From contig JAWWNJ010000216.1 of NCBI GenBank assembly GCA_037176885.1, positions 1-64,000 of the forward strand: a stretch of DNA of 64,000 nt. Reading direction: 5' to 3'. Each line of letters begins with the position of its first letter. Position 1 is the stretch's first letter. A program made the translations under genes and the position numbers. Below the pieces are notes generated by a model. That model worked only from the letters and a program-made list of their open reading frames with translations, searched no databases and was not told where the DNA came from. This DNA comes from Favolaschia claudopus (lineage: Eukaryota > Basidiomycota > Agaricomycetes > Agaricales > Mycenaceae). Below, one piece after another: positions 42,317 to 54,802 of this stretch.

Positions 42317-42728
42317 GGGGAGCTTGGTTCCAACTTCGCAAAAGCTTCAGCGGCTTCCAACCTCATGCTATCCCTTCGACTACATGACAAAAATTGTAGG
42401 TGATTGTCACTTCATTGTCTAGGAATATTTATCAGAGTCAGGGCAGCCGTAGTTCGGTCTGGGTGAGGAGAAGACAGCCGGCGGAAATCTACCCGGCTGA
42501 TCTCCAGGTCGTGGGCAACGAGAAGGCACCCAAGAGAAAAAGACGCCAGACGAGGCATCTCCAGAGACCACGGCTAACCCAGAAGAAGGCGGCTGATGAA
42601 ATTCCATAGCTCGAAATGCTGAAAATCTTGAGCTCTGGTGGGAAATTACAATGTTGACGTAGCATGAAGTACATACCGCAATTAAAATCAGATGAATGGA
42701 AGCGGATCACCGCTATAAAACTGTTACA

Positions 42729-43417
42729 CAGTGTTGGAATTTAAGGCCTTAATAAGGGTCAAATTTGAAGTTAAGGCCTTAACCTTAATTAGGGCTTATT
42801 ATTAAGGTCAAGTTAAGGGTCAAGCTAAGGGTAAACTAAATTTCTTTTTGGCGCGTGGGCGCTACAAAAAACATCGCAATTCCCCAGTGTTCCACATCAT
42901 CAAGCTTCCTTACTGTTCTGAGCCACCTCCCGCGCTCTCGTGGATGCATATGGGCACTTTTTGGCCTTCCTTTCACCGAGCACCGGCTGGACCTGGCCAA
43001 GTGCTGTGAAGTAGATTTAGCCAACATATCACCTCGGCTGAATGTAGTCTTAACAGCGACTCACCAAGTGCAAACCAGTCTCCCCCAAGAATATTGGGAT
43101 CGGTATCGGCCGGGCGGTAAACATTGATGCAGCCTAGACAATAGGCCTTATAATGTGATGCATTTTGCTTCTCTCCTTTGTGAAAAAATTCCCACAATTT
43201 TCCTTTGGAAGCGGGCATTCTCCAGCGGCGAGGGGAGAGGCAGATGGGGCAAGATATTGGCAGGGAAGGTGAGGAGAAAAAATTACGTGACATTATGTAA
43301 TTCATCATTAACCCTTAATTAAGGCTTAGGATCGTTCGAGACTGAAGTTAAGGCCTGAACTTAAGGGCAAATTAAGCCTTAACTTAAGTTAAGGGTTAAG
43401 CCTTAAGTCCAACACTG
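42729..43417. mobile_element. hAT-type element carrying a BED-finger stub
   Basis: Ends CAGTGTTGGAATTTAAGGCC / complement of CAGTGTTGGACTTAAGG, with TTAAGG-rich s sub-terminal arrays. An 8-bp duplication is not clear. On the minus strand from the ATG at 43218 it encodes MPASKGKLWEFFHKGEKQNA followed by SHYKAYCLGC, the start of a BED-type zinc finger as found at the N-terminus of hAT transposases (W...F, then C-x2-C). The distal H residues and the catalytic domain are missing. Confidence 0.75.
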
Positions 43418-44667
43418 ATAAAACAAGGTGAGATAAAAGAGAATTAGGCCAATGGCGAATAATTTTAGGTATGATCAAAGACTCGGAGAGGTCAAGAGTG
43501 CAAATCATTGATGTTGACGTTGTCAGTGAGTCGTCGCAGTACTGGCAACGCAAAGTAGATAGCAGAAAGTGTAGGAGTTGTCGAGTCGAGCCCCGAGTTC
43601 AAGCCAAAATAAATGTGGCGTTATCGTAGAGAAAATAAGTTGTACTTATGTATATCAGAAGAATCAACTTGTGGCTGTTAGCCAGCTCCAAATTAAACGT
43701 TTGATATCCTCCATCGCCGGCGGCAGGAAAAGGGTAGGAGGAGAGGGATTGTAAGACCAAGCTATGACAATAACAGTGGGTTCAAAACGAAGATATAGCG
43801 GCCCACACAAATTCGAAATGCATCGAGGAAACCTTGACCTGTGCAATAATAATGGGAGAACACGTAGTTCGGGGTGGGTGTCAGTAGGAGTTGACAGATC
43901 GGGAATCGGAAACATCGTCAAGAGTTCAGGATAAGGCCTCGAAGAATCCCCGACTTTTACAAATTTGGGATGGAGAGTATTCAGGATTTTTTGCCGGTGC
44001 GGCTCAGAGCAGCTTTTCCAAGGAAGCCAGAAACTGCTACGCCACGGAAGCCAATAGAAGGAGCTGTTAGGTGTAGGGTGGAAAGTAGACCTTTGGTATG
44101 GGGGTCCGCCTTTTCGCGGTAGCTTGAATATAGAAACAGTACGAGAATTATATCATAGACACCTGCAGACACAAATATTTTGTCTCCGAGTGCGATGACT
44201 TGCCAGAGGTTCCTACGAGGTGCATGGAATCGAACGTGAAATAAATATAACCGAAAATTTAAGAACTCGATCTCGGACTGAAACAGAGTCATTAGTAAAA
44301 CCCCAAGTCAATAATAGTAAAGCCATGAAGCAATATATCGTAGGGCATGCAACACATTGGATAAAGTCGGCAGAGCCGCCATGTAGAGTATGGACCACAT
44401 AATTGAGCATCGGAGTGAAGTCGGCTCGAGTAAAGTAGCGACTCAAAGGTGAAGAAGATCGAAACCCAACCGAAGTTGGGAGGGAATTTAAAGTATGCAC
44501 AAAACCAATGGCGTGAGCGTCGAACACATACAGTGATGAAGCTTGATAATTGAAAGTAAAGGTGGGCATGCATACTAGCACAATTATCCGACAAATTAGT
44601 GAATAATTATAATGTGAATATGTATGGTTGCGGCCAAAACTTCATGACCAGTCCCAATTTTGCTCAA
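43418..44667. other. No gene recognised
   Basis: Short minus-strand ORFs (to 122 codons at 44213-44581), some hydrophobic, none with a recognisable family or a workable splice pattern. Confidence 0.35.
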
Positions 44668-47600
44668 AATCCTTCGGGATTCGAGATTTGGCAGTAGGGT
44701 ATGGTTTATAGGTGAAATTTTTATTTCAGAGGAATCGGAGGTAGTCCTAACTTAGGGTTACAAAACGCGAAATTTGAACAGCGAAAAACCAAAATTGTAT
44801 GTACTAAACTCGCGAGTTTGAGGCAGGTAATCAAGTCTTTCTCTGCCATTCTGCCTCTGCAGCCCCGGACTCCTTCTTCCGGACCCCACAGTGAAAGTGA
44901 AATATCCTAACCAAGAAATCGGCAATGGCCAGGCGACATTGATGCTGCTGCACAGCCACCGGTCCGAGTGATCCGCAATCAAAAGCGCGAAATTGCCGGA
45001 AAACCGATTTTTCGAAGTTTTGCTCCAGTACATTTGTAGATTACCTTCTTGCAATGCTATTTACACAATCCCAGGATGTCTCAATGGAAACTGACGTGAC
45101 AGTATCAATTACCAAATTGGGACTGCGACTTGTCACGAAGTTCGGTCCGCAACCATACCATGCAGAAGTGCAATTCGACAGAGAAATTCGATGAATGTAG
45201 CGATAAGCTGAGGTCAGAAACTCCGATGAATGAGGAGACTATCGAGCATGGGTGATTGAGAGAATTATTCCTCTCCGTTCCGTCTTCAAAGATCGGCAAA
45301 GAATATGGTTGCCAAGAATACTAGGACTCAAATGGCTGCCTGCAGGTCATAATAAAATTTTAACAGACTGTTGTAAGCGCAAGTAGAGGCGCTAACAGTA
45401 TTGTTATGTAGGAGAAAGAATGCATAGAACAAAAGACGAGAGTCCGAGCAGTATGCCCCAATGTGAAGCCTGAATCAATATTCATAAATTTAGATTGGAA
45501 AGCAGGGTAGGTCGAAGATGAATCGACCCAGCAAGCCACCCATCAGGTATTTAGAAAACTGCTGAACATTGAATGGCGGGATCCAAGCGGGATCACCAGG
45601 CATTGGAGGAATTGAGCCACAATCATAATGGGAGTAATAATGCGAGCCAAATTGATGTCAATGACTCAATGGTCCTGGTAGCATCAGGGAACCTCGTCAC
45701 AAATCAACGTCGAAGCGACGTGGATTGTCGTACGTTGGTGTCGACAGGTTTTGATGGGAGACTGACTGCGAAGCGTACTTATGTAGATCAGGCCAAAGTC
45801 GGATAAACGAAAACGCAATCTCGGAATCGGGGGCAAAAGTAAGCACGAACATAGAGACATAGAGTTCGGTGAACCGAGATGGAGGGGTATTCAGAGAGCA
45901 GAAATTGTGAAGGAACTTGAAGGAATTCGAAGAGGAGGCAGTCGATTTAAGTATAGTAATACTCACACCAGTTAAAGTGAATGCGGATTTGAGCATTCAA
46001 CGCAATAATACTCACACCAGTCCAAGTTGATGCGGATTTGCGAATCTGCGGATTCAACGCAATAGCACGTAATCACGGTGTGGGAAGAAAATCGTAGTTC
46101 ATCACTTTCTAGAGCGAGAGCATCGTAAAATGTACAGGTAAGGAAGGTAAGTTTAGCTGGAGGTTAGTTCAACTCGAAGGGAAACACCTACCTCGAGCCC
46201 GCTCTTGAGTCAGTGGGGCAGACAATAAGAATGCCGGACGAAAGTCATAGTTCATCTTTAGCGGCGGAAAACCATGGTAAATCGGAAATCCAATGGAAGT
46301 ACATAAATCCAGGCAAGGGTCAGTATAGATCAGCGAGAAACGCCTGTCGGAAAACATTTTCAATGTTAGCTTTAGCGCAAAATCACACTAAATAGGAAGC
46401 CCAGCAGAAGTAAAGCCGAGGGTAAGGAAAATAATTTGTTCATCGCTATAGCGCGAAGAGAAGGTAAATCGGAATCCAAACGAAGGTAACTCGAGGCGAT
46501 GGCCAGTCTAGATCAACGAGAAAAACCCACCTTGTTGAAAAATATTTTCAAACCAGAAAGCGGGGCAATTAACCACGGAACGTATTCATGCAGGCGATCC
46601 CATCTGTACTTGAATGGGTACACGAGTACCACTGTATGATAGACGTTCGGCAGGATAACACACGCCAAATACTACCACATTTGACTCTGTAAGGCGAGAA
46701 CCATGAGGCACGTTCCAGACATTTGGCAGAGTCGGATTTCGGTAGCTCAATGACCACCGAGGTAATCCTTCGGGATTCGAGATTTGGCAGTAGGGTATGG
46801 TTTATAGGTGAAATTTTTATTTCAGAGGAATCGGAGGTAGTCCTAACTTAGGGTTACAAAACGCGAAATTTGAACAGCGAAAAACCAAAATTGTATGTAC
46901 TAAACTCGCGAGTTTGAGGCAGGTAATCAAGTCTTTCTCTGCCATTCTGCCTCTGCAGCCCCGGACTCCTTCTTCCGGACCCCACAGTGAAAGTGAAATA
47001 TCCTAACCAAGAAATCGGCAATGGCCAGGCGACATTGATGCTGCTGCACAGCCACCGGTCCGAGTGATCCGCAATCAAAAGCGCGAAATTGCCGGAAAAC
47101 CGATTTTTCGAAGTTTTGCTCCAGTACATTTGTAGATTACCTTCTTGCAATGCTATTTACACAATCCCAGGATGTCTCAATGGAAACTGACGTGACAGTA
47201 TCAATTACCAAATTGGGACTGCGACTTGTCACGAAGTTCGGTCCGCAACCATACCATGCAGAAGTGCAATTCGACAGAGAAATTCGATGAATGTAGCGAT
47301 AAGCTGAGGTCAGAAACTCCGATGAATGAGGAGACTATCGAGCATGGGTGATTGAGAGAATTATTCCTCTCCGTTCCGTCTTCAAAGATCGGCAAAGAAT
47401 ATGGTTGCCAAGAATACTAGGACTCAAATGGCTGCCTGCAGGTCATAATAAAATTTTAACAGACTGTTGTAAGCGCAAGTAGAGGCGCTAACAGTATTGT
47501 TATGTAGGAGAAAGAATGCATAGAACAAAAGACGAGAGTCCGAGCAGTATGCCCCAATGTGAAGCCTGAATCAATATTCATAAATTTAGATTGGAAAGCA

Positions 47601-48859
47601 GGGTAGGTCGAAGATGAATCGACCCAGCAAGCCACCCATCAGGTATTTAGAAAACTGCTGAACATTGAATGGCGGGATCCAAGCGGGATCACCAGGCATT
47701 GGAGGAATTGAGCCACAATCATAATGGGAGTAATAATGCGAGCCAAATTGATGTCAATGACTCAATGGTCCTGGTAGCATCAGGGAACCTCGTCACAAAT
47801 CAACGTCGAAGCGACGTGGATTGTCGTACGTTGGTGTCGACAGGTTTTGATGGGAGACTGACTGCGAAGCGTACTTATGTAGATCAGGCCAAAGTCGGAT
47901 AAACGAAAACGCAATCTCGGAATCGGGGGCAAAAGTAAGCACGAACATAGAGACATAGAGTTCGGTGAACCGAGATGGAGGGGTATTCAGAGAGCAGAAA
48001 TTGTGAAGGAACTTGAAGGAATTCGAAGAGGAGGCAGTCGATTTAAGTATAGTAATACTCACACCAGTTAAAGTGAATGCGGATTTGAGCATTCAACGCA
48101 ATAATACTCACACCAGTCCAAGTTGATGCGGATTTGCGAATCTGCGGATTCAACGCAATAGCACGTAATCACGGTGTGGGAAGAAAATCGTAGTTCATCA
48201 CTTTCTAGAGCGAGAGCATCGTAAAATGTACAGGTAAGGAAGGTAAGTTTAGCTGGAGGTTAGTTCAACTCGAAGGGAAACACCTACCTCGAGCCCGCTC
48301 TTGAGTCAGTGGGGCAGACAATAAGAATGCCGGACGAAAGTCATAGTTCATCTTTAGCGGCGGAAAACCATGGTAAATCGGAAATCCAATGGAAGTACAT
48401 AAATCCAGGCAAGGGTCAGTATAGATCAGCGAGAAACGCCTGTCGGAAAACATTTTCAATGTTAGCTTTAGCGCAAAATCACACTAAATAGGAAGCCCAG
48501 CAGAAGTAAAGCCGAGGGTAAGGAAAATAATTTGTTCATCGCTATAGCGCGAAGAGAAGGTAAATCGGAATCCAAACGAAGGTAACTCGAGGCGATGGCC
48601 AGTCTAGATCAACGAGAAAAACCCACCTTGTTGAAAAATATTTTCAAACCAGAAAGCGGGGCAATTAACCACGGAACGTATTCATGCAGGCGATCCCATC
48701 TGTACTTGAATGGGTACACGAGTACCACTGTATGATAGACGTTCGGCAGGATAACACACGCCAAATACTACCACATTTGACTCTGTAAGGCGAGAACCAT
48801 GAGGCACGTTCCAGACATTTGGCAGAGTCGGATTTCGGTAGCTCAATGACCACCGAGGT
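44668..48859 (+). repeat. Exact 2,096-bp tandem duplication
   Basis: Unit 1 (44668-46763) and unit 2 (46764-48859) appear identical wherever I compared them; every ORF in the first recurs 2,096 nt later. The junctions share an AGGTA context. Each unit has a small internal tandem repeat (ATACTCACACCAGT...ATGCGGATTTG, about 45958-46070). No gene is recognised; part of the unit (about 45050-45160) resembles the 3' flank of the F-box relic (about 53870-53960) in inverse orientation. Either a very recent duplication or an assembly artefact. Confidence 0.95.
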
Positions 48860-49059
48860 ATGGTACTACGCTCAAGGCAAACCGAACAAAAACGGTATAC
48901 TTGAATTGGTGCTAACAATGCGTCCACAATAATGGACCGACGAATCGACGGAACATCCCAAGTATACGGGCTGGAGCGACTTTGAACTTGTCATTGAGAG
49001 CACAATTCAAAACCAAGAGAGTTGATTCATGAGAGAAGCTACGCGCTTCTAAGTTCGCT

Positions 49060-49580
49060 CGGGATTTTAGGTACAAGCAAATGGTAGATGTAGAGTAGAT
49101 CGTAGGCGCAGGTAAGCACTGGATAAATGAGGACATAAAGATTGTCACGCATAGGCGGAGGTGCGAATGCGCGCTGGACTGGGGCGGATGTAACGCCGGA
49201 CATGAAGATTGTAATGCATAATGGATTGGGGCGGATATAACGCCATTTCAGAACTTGTAGGCGCATGTATGCGCAGGACTAGTGAGGATATAACTCGTAA
49301 TCGGAGGCGCGAGTAGGCGTTGGACTGGGGCGGATCTAACGCCAGATACGCTTGTATGCGCGCAACCAGTGCAGATATAGCGTAATCGTAGGCGCAGGTA
49401 GGCGCTGGTCTCGTGCGGATATAACGCGAATCGTATTGAAGCGCATGTAAGTGCCAGTGTAGAGCGCATATAAGTGTAGAGCGGATATAACGCGAAATCG
49501 TAAGCGAAGGTATACGCTGGACCTGGTTCGCATGTAACGCAAGCTGTGAGCGCATGGGAAGGCTGAATTGGTACACATAT
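49060..49580. repeat. Degenerate tandem repeat, GGATATAACGC motif
   Basis: Eight to ten imperfect units of about 55-65 bp of the type GTAGGCGCAGGTAGGCGCTGG ... GCGGATATAACGC. ORFs across it are by-products of the repeat. Confidence 0.75.
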
Positions 49581-49732
49581 ACCGCTAAGGTATAGACGCA
49601 CGGACGACAGGAAATGCCATGGCCCGCGTGAGCGGGGGAGGATACGAAAGAAATGAAAGTGAAGCCCCCCAAGTAAGAATGGTAGAGGGAACGTAAAATG
49701 AAAAGGAGAGATTTAAGTAATACAGTTGCGGC

Positions 49733-49820
49733 AGGATCAAAAGTGACGCCACGTGACATATTTGGCGCATACTGTACATACGTGGCCCACGTAACGTCAC
49801 CTTTGATTTTGCCGCAACTG
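49733..49820. mobile_element. 88-bp CAGTTGCGGC-family MITE
   Basis: Ends CAGTTGCGGCAGGATCAAAA / complement of CAGTTGCGGCAAAATCAAAG, with TA at 49731-49732 and 49821-49822. Smallest family member in the window. Confidence 0.9.
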
Positions 49821-49972
49821 TAGCGAAGGAAGAGAGAGAGAGAGAGAGGAAAGAGAACAAGGGGGAAATAGAACTGTCACTCACCTTCGCCAGTCTTCAA
49901 AGAGTAGAGCGTCTTTTGGTGCTTGAAAGGTCCATCCGCGGGAATAGGAGTCATAAAACATTGGACAAAAAG

Positions 49973-50265
49973 GTCCGAATCGTAGCGTAAGGCCCTCGAA
50001 GACTCCAAGGTGCAGTACATAGACCCCTTGTAGATAGGTCGACGGAAAGTATTGCCCAGTATCGGCAGATACTCGAGTCAGGGGTGACCGGTGAGTTGGT
50101 GCTCCAGAGAGAGTGGGAAGGTCCGAATCGTAGCGTAATGGGACGAAGATTCCAAGGGAGAGTACATGGACCCCTTGTAGATAGGTCGACTGAAAGTATT
50201 GCTCAGTATCGGCGGATAGTCGAGTCAGGGGTGACCGGTGAGTTGGTGCCCCAGAAAGACGACCA
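49973..50265 (+). repeat. Two-copy tandem repeat, 148-bp period
   Basis: GTCCGAATCGTAGCGTAA at 49973 and 50121 each start a unit with GACCCCTTGTAGATAGGTCG and AGTCAGGGGTGACCGGTGAG; about 85% identical. Confidence 0.88.
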
Positions 50266-51947
50266 CTGGGTGCGAGACGCGAGCTACCAAAGAAAAGCTT
50301 GAGTCTTTGTAGGCCGAAGTCAGCACAGAGAGCTTGAGCGCGTCGTGCCGTGTGTCGGTCATGGAAGTCAGGAAGAGGAGCGTCACGTCACACGTCACTC
50401 CGCTGGTCACAAGACATTGCACTCCTCTCGCAGGCTCAGGAGTGCGCCCAAGTAAATAGGCAGGAAAACAAAGGTATCATGCCAGAATTTCGATTTATTT
50501 AAAATACGGAAAATTAGTGCCATTTGAACGAAACTTACGGGCCTTTCTCAGGACACGGCCATGAAACAAAAAATCCGGCATAGTACTTCTGTTAAGATGC
50601 TGATTATCAACATTGACGAAGATTTGAAAGGTGTGAAGAATTTCTACGGAAGATGAGTAAAATCGGTTACTAGCGAGGCTCGCTTCGGGTCCAATATCGT
50701 AAAGAATAGTTGACATAGAGTTATATTTTAATATTTAGCTCATTCGACTCTTGCAACAGAGTCAAGGGCGACTGCCATATCAGTGTTTGCGTTACTATCA
50801 GTGTAAAACATGCTTCAATTGATTGCAATGTTTAAAAAATTCCCTAATTTTAGCGCTGTTTCGATGATGTTTCTCTTCAGTACTATCATGCAGAATTCTG
50901 TTGAAGATTAGCGTGATATTTGAGTGAGCGCGAGTAATCAATACACGCGTTTGAGAAAGAAAATAGAATAGAGCTCAAACTTCCTATATATTCAGCGAAT
51001 ACAACTTAGTTAACTCAAGCGGTTTTCAGCGAGAACTTATCTCGCTGAGGCTAGTTGGAGTAAATACAACCTAGCACCGTCTGTACCTGTCATACCAGAA
51101 ATGAGCGCGAGGCTTTCACTTAGGGTTCACAGAAATAGTTAGTTAGAACTACGTAGATTGATGGGATAGAAAGATTGTTCTCCACAAGAGGGGAGGGCTC
51201 CTCATTTATACGTAGAGGCTACAGCTGAGGCTATGTCAATGCTATGTTAATTGATATCAATACACAGGACTGAAGGCTGTGAGTAGGCAGTACTTACAGA
51301 GCCTGAGCACCGCAATAATTGAGACGCGTTTGCAGTGAGTCACGGTCACCTGACTGTGACCACTCGTGGTAAGACTTGTCAAAAGTCGGCAGAGCTCGGC
51401 ATCAAGTCTCACAACTTAGACGGAAGAGTTCTCGTTGGTTCAACAAGCTATATTGGGTACATAATGGAAGTATCCATAACAAATTCTGGGATTTCTGCTT
51501 ATGGGGTTTGCGGAGAGTTGGATTTAGCTGAAATACACAGTAAATTTCGCATCAACCGGAATTATCTTGGTTCTGAAGGAACTTCAAGACCTCTGGAGGG
51601 TATAGAAACATTTTCTACTGCGAAGACAAAGGGTTCCGGCCATGTTGTGAGACACACCGGCAGGCGTAACTCCCAAAGTTCAACCATGTGACACCTGTGA
51701 CATGTGTTACACCACCCGGATTTGAGTTCATTCCGGCTGCATTGTGAAGATTTGGAGAGAAAGGTGTTAGGGTATTCTTTGCAAATTTTTTCAGACACAG
51801 GAAGTTCGCAAATATGCGGGTCCCAACTTGAACTGTACGCAGCGGCAGAAGCGCATACAACGGGAAAGTCAGATATTTTTACGGAAACATGTTAGGACAG
51901 ATATTCTGAATAATTTTTACCTTGACACAACAATCATATAATCTGTG
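50266..51947. other. No gene recognised
   Basis: Only short ORFs; the longest, 118 codons at 51335, has no recognisable motif. Confidence 0.35.
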
Positions 51948-52217
51948 TAGAACACAGAAAACGAGGGAACATGAAATTGAAAGGCACCCAAGGGAATAAA
52001 CAAGTGCAAACATGCTTACACCCAGACGAACACTGCCAGTTCACCACAAATGTGATCGCGGAGGATCACGTGTTCGATCGAGTGGGCAACCCCGCCCGGC
52101 GCCCTTTTTAAGCTTGAAGTGATGACGGGCATTGCCCTTGCCGGAAACGGCATGTTTGCACTTGTTTATTCCCTTGGGTGCTCTTCAATTTCATGTTCCC
52201 TCGTTTTCTGTGTTCTA
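51948..52217. mobile_element. 270-bp element with about 66-bp inverted repeats
   Basis: TAGAACACAGAAAACGAGGG at 51948 is mirrored at 52198-52217, and the arms pair for about 66 bp with almost no mismatch. The interior contains the GATGACGGGCATTGCCC repeat also seen at 18692 and 41715. Confidence 0.85.
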
Positions 52218-52714
52218 ATCCCTTAATAACCCTTAAGACCTTGAAGGCTTAATTTCCTTTTTAGGTAGGTAGTTCCCACCCTCAAACAGGCGTAAATTTT
52301 CAGTGGAGTGTATATACTGTATCGGAGCATATTTGCGCATAAAGCACTTCAACCTGTGGTTGTTTTAGGTCTCAGTTGCTTTGGATTCTACCAGATTCTT
52401 GAGCAGTCGGGGAGGTTTGATGAATTTGATGGAACCCCCATCAGTTATTTGGATTATTTGGTCAATTTATTAAATTGACCAAATAATTGACTGTCAATTA
52501 TTTCAGGCGGCGCCGGCATGGCATCGACCTTGTTCCAAAGGCAAATGCCCAAGACCGAGGAACCCGACAGCCACCATATGATCGGACGGTTCGTTGGCAG
52601 GTGCCGGAGATACCCGGGTCGTCGGCACGAAGCTCGGCATCACCCTTAAGGGCTCTTAAGGCCTTAATAAGCCTTAACCTTTGCTTAACCTTAATAAGGC
52701 CAGGGCGAACACTG
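52218..52714. mobile_element. hAT-type element, second copy, left end lost
   Basis: About 75-80% similar to 41774-42316 through the interior. The right end GGGCGAACACTG is at 52703-52714. The left end is replaced by the 270-bp element. It abuts the F-box/LRR relic directly. Confidence 0.7.
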
Positions 52715-53745
52715 GAACTGGATGAAACTAGGGCTCTCCTGGCTTGCGCAACGACATGCAAAGATTTCTATTCGAGCACCCTACGGCAAATCTACCAGTT
52801 GGTGTACCTCAGAGGCAATGAACAGGTGCAAAAGTTTATATACGCCATCGAAACGAATGCCAGTCTTCGGGTTCATGTTAGGGCACTGGACGTCGTCGAC
52901 GCTGACCCGGGTTCGCTGACGCCGCTTTCACTCTTCAAGTTTCCTCACCTAAGGCGCTTTCGGTACGATTCCGAGATGGATCCGCATCCGCCGTTGCTTC
53001 CAGTGCTCCAGCATCTGGTTGCGGTCCCCTCCTTGGAGGATGTCTCTTTCATTGTACACACTGCGGACGCCCAAGAGGTCTTGGAGCTGTTGCGCTGCTG
53101 CGCTGTCGGCGTCAGAAGTCTGACGCTGTTTCCCCCCCATGTGACTAAACGCTGCGACGCAGTCCGGTCGTCGCCCAAACCGTTTCTAGACCTCGGACGA
53201 TGCGGAGCCGTGCGGATGCAGTGGGATAATTTGGACACCGTTCTGTGGAGCTTTCTAGCCCGCACCCCCAGCGTTACAACACTGCGCTTGGTGCCGCCCA
53301 GTGAGTTCACATGTCTAGCCTACTAATCCAGCTGACCGCCCTCGTATCAGCGTTCGTATATCGCTACGTTCTGAACACAGCCAATGTCTGTGTCCTACCT
53401 AGCCTGACCCATGTCGAGATTGAGCTTGACAACAGAGCGCTGGAAGCTTTGAACTGCCTGCGTGGACGGCAGAGTGTCCAGAAGCTTACCATACATGTAA
53501 GGTACTCGCTTATGGAGGACCTAGAAGACGACGAGATACTCAATGAAGAGCTCACTCTGTTGTCGGAGCTCGACAACAAGCTTCTCGACATTTTCCCTGA
53601 GGTAAAGCAGCTCGCCTTTGTCGGCGCCGGCAACATTAGCCTGAGAGCTCGGGTCGAGGAGCTTATCATAGGTCGTTTACCAAGGATCGCAAAGCTAGTG
53701 ATCTTTGATTGTGGCGAAGAGTGGTTTTGTGCACGGGGAACATAG
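52715..53745 (+). pseudogene. F-box/LRR-type gene, 5'-truncated
   Basis: An open frame starting at the hAT end encodes ALLACATTCKDFYSSTLRQI and YQLVYLRG, the region just after the F-box in agaricomycete F-box proteins. An LRR-like tail follows. A 50-nt intron, 53301-53350 (GTGAGT...TACTAAT...ATCAG), splices in frame to the second exon, which ends at 53745 (about 343 codons in total). There is no ATG in frame before the middle of the protein, because the hAT element replaced the promoter and the F-box proper. Intact relatives act as substrate receptors of SCF ubiquitin ligases. The reading frame is otherwise clean, so the truncation looks recent. Confidence 0.7.
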
Positions 53746-54119
53746 TTAGTATAAGAATCTAGTGTTGTGAAGTTCGCAGCCGGTTGTTGATAGTTTCGGA
53801 AATAAGCTTCGACTGGATTATGTTGAATGAAATGTTCGGTTTTCTCCGAGTCCACGCGTGGTCGCGGACCGAACTTTGTGACAAGTCCGAGTCCCAAATA
53901 TTTGGTAATTGAACTGTCACCTCGAGGTATCCTGGTATTGTGTGAATAGTATCATAAGAAGGTAATCTATAAACCTACTGGGGGCTTCAGCGCGATGCCC
54001 GAAATTTGGGTATCGTATGGCGCAGACGCGATGAACGACGAACTGCAGCGTAGTCGTCAGCACGAGCCGGTAATGGCGAGGGCGCGACAAGAGCTGCAGG
54101 CCGGTAAGTACAATGTATG
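53746..54119. other. 3' flank of F-box relic; nothing further recognised
   Basis: About 53870-53960 is similar (inverted) to part of the 2,096-bp duplicated unit. Otherwise no feature. Confidence 0.4.
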
Positions 54120-54284
54120 TAGTGTAAATATAAAACCGTACCTCAGTCGTCGGAGAAAAGACTGAGGAACGGTAGTGTGGCCGAAGTGACTATATACAAT
54201 GTCCGAACGGAGATAACTAAACGAGCGTACAGCTAAACTACGAGCTGAAATAAAAGGAACGTATGAATTTACAGTATACCGACA
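54120..54284 (-). mobile_element. Copia 3' LTR (5' part)
   Basis: On the minus strand a purine tract CTGAGGGGGAG is followed at 54284 by TGTCGGTATACTG, the expected PPT/LTR junction. The segment contains TTGTATATAGTC (TATA-like) and the hairpin CTCAGTC...GACTGAGG. The LTR's far border is uncertain. Confidence 0.6.
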
Positions 54285-54802
54285 CTCCCCCTCAGCGAGT
54301 ATTTGCTGGACGAAGGCCGAGACGTGCAGTCGCGTGGCGGTGAACGTCGCGAGTAAGGCCTTTGGTGAAGATATCAGCGAGATTGTCTCGCGATTAGATG
54401 CGGACAGGCGCGAAGTACTTGTTGCCTTGTGTCACATTGGAGTTGCTCATGGTGGACAATCCACTGTTTTGAGTCGACACGGAAATCCGTAGGGCGAGTG
54501 GGGGCAAAACCAAGTTCACCGAGAAGTTGTCGGAACCAGATCGAAGCGGTAGTTGAGCGGTAGCGCTTGAGAATGGTGTGGATGTAACCCTGCTGGGAGA
54601 ACGAAATGGTACGCAACTTGCGGTCGCGTCTCACTGTCATGCCCAAAAACTCCGCAATCTCCCCCTTGTCAGAGATCTGGAAGTGCTTGGTAAATTCGAT
54701 TTTGAACGCTGAGTGCACATTTTTGCATAATTCAAAGTGCCAGGCCTGTCTACCTTTACAATTTGGCCGATTTGAATTTTGATGGAAAACATCCCACGGC
54801 AA
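54285..54802 (-). pseudogene. Ty1/copia pol 3' end with internal deletion
   Basis: The minus strand encodes FQISDKGEIAEFLGMTVRRD and SFSQQGYIHTILKRY, the end of copia reverse transcriptase. It then jumps directly to FRQLLGELGFAPTRPTDFRVD, part of RNase H, so about 150 residues are deleted. After a one-base frameshift near 54440-54400 the canonical terminus RDNLADIFTKGLTRDVHRH appears, ending just before the PPT. The catalytic RT motif (YVDD) lies upstream of the preserved part and is absent. Non-functional. Confidence 0.85.

Noticed and set aside
42721..43425. 8-bp target duplication for the BED-carrying hAT element
   Set aside because: Flanks CTGTTACA and ATAAAACA do not match; the ends are clear but the duplication is not.
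44758..48927. Duplicate gene family in the tandem repeat
   Set aside because: The ORFs are short, on both strands and without motifs. They recur only because the DNA is duplicated.
52487..52714. N-terminus of the F-box protein encoded in the hAT element
   Set aside because: The open frame there begins with TTG and has no ATG; it is element sequence read through by chance.
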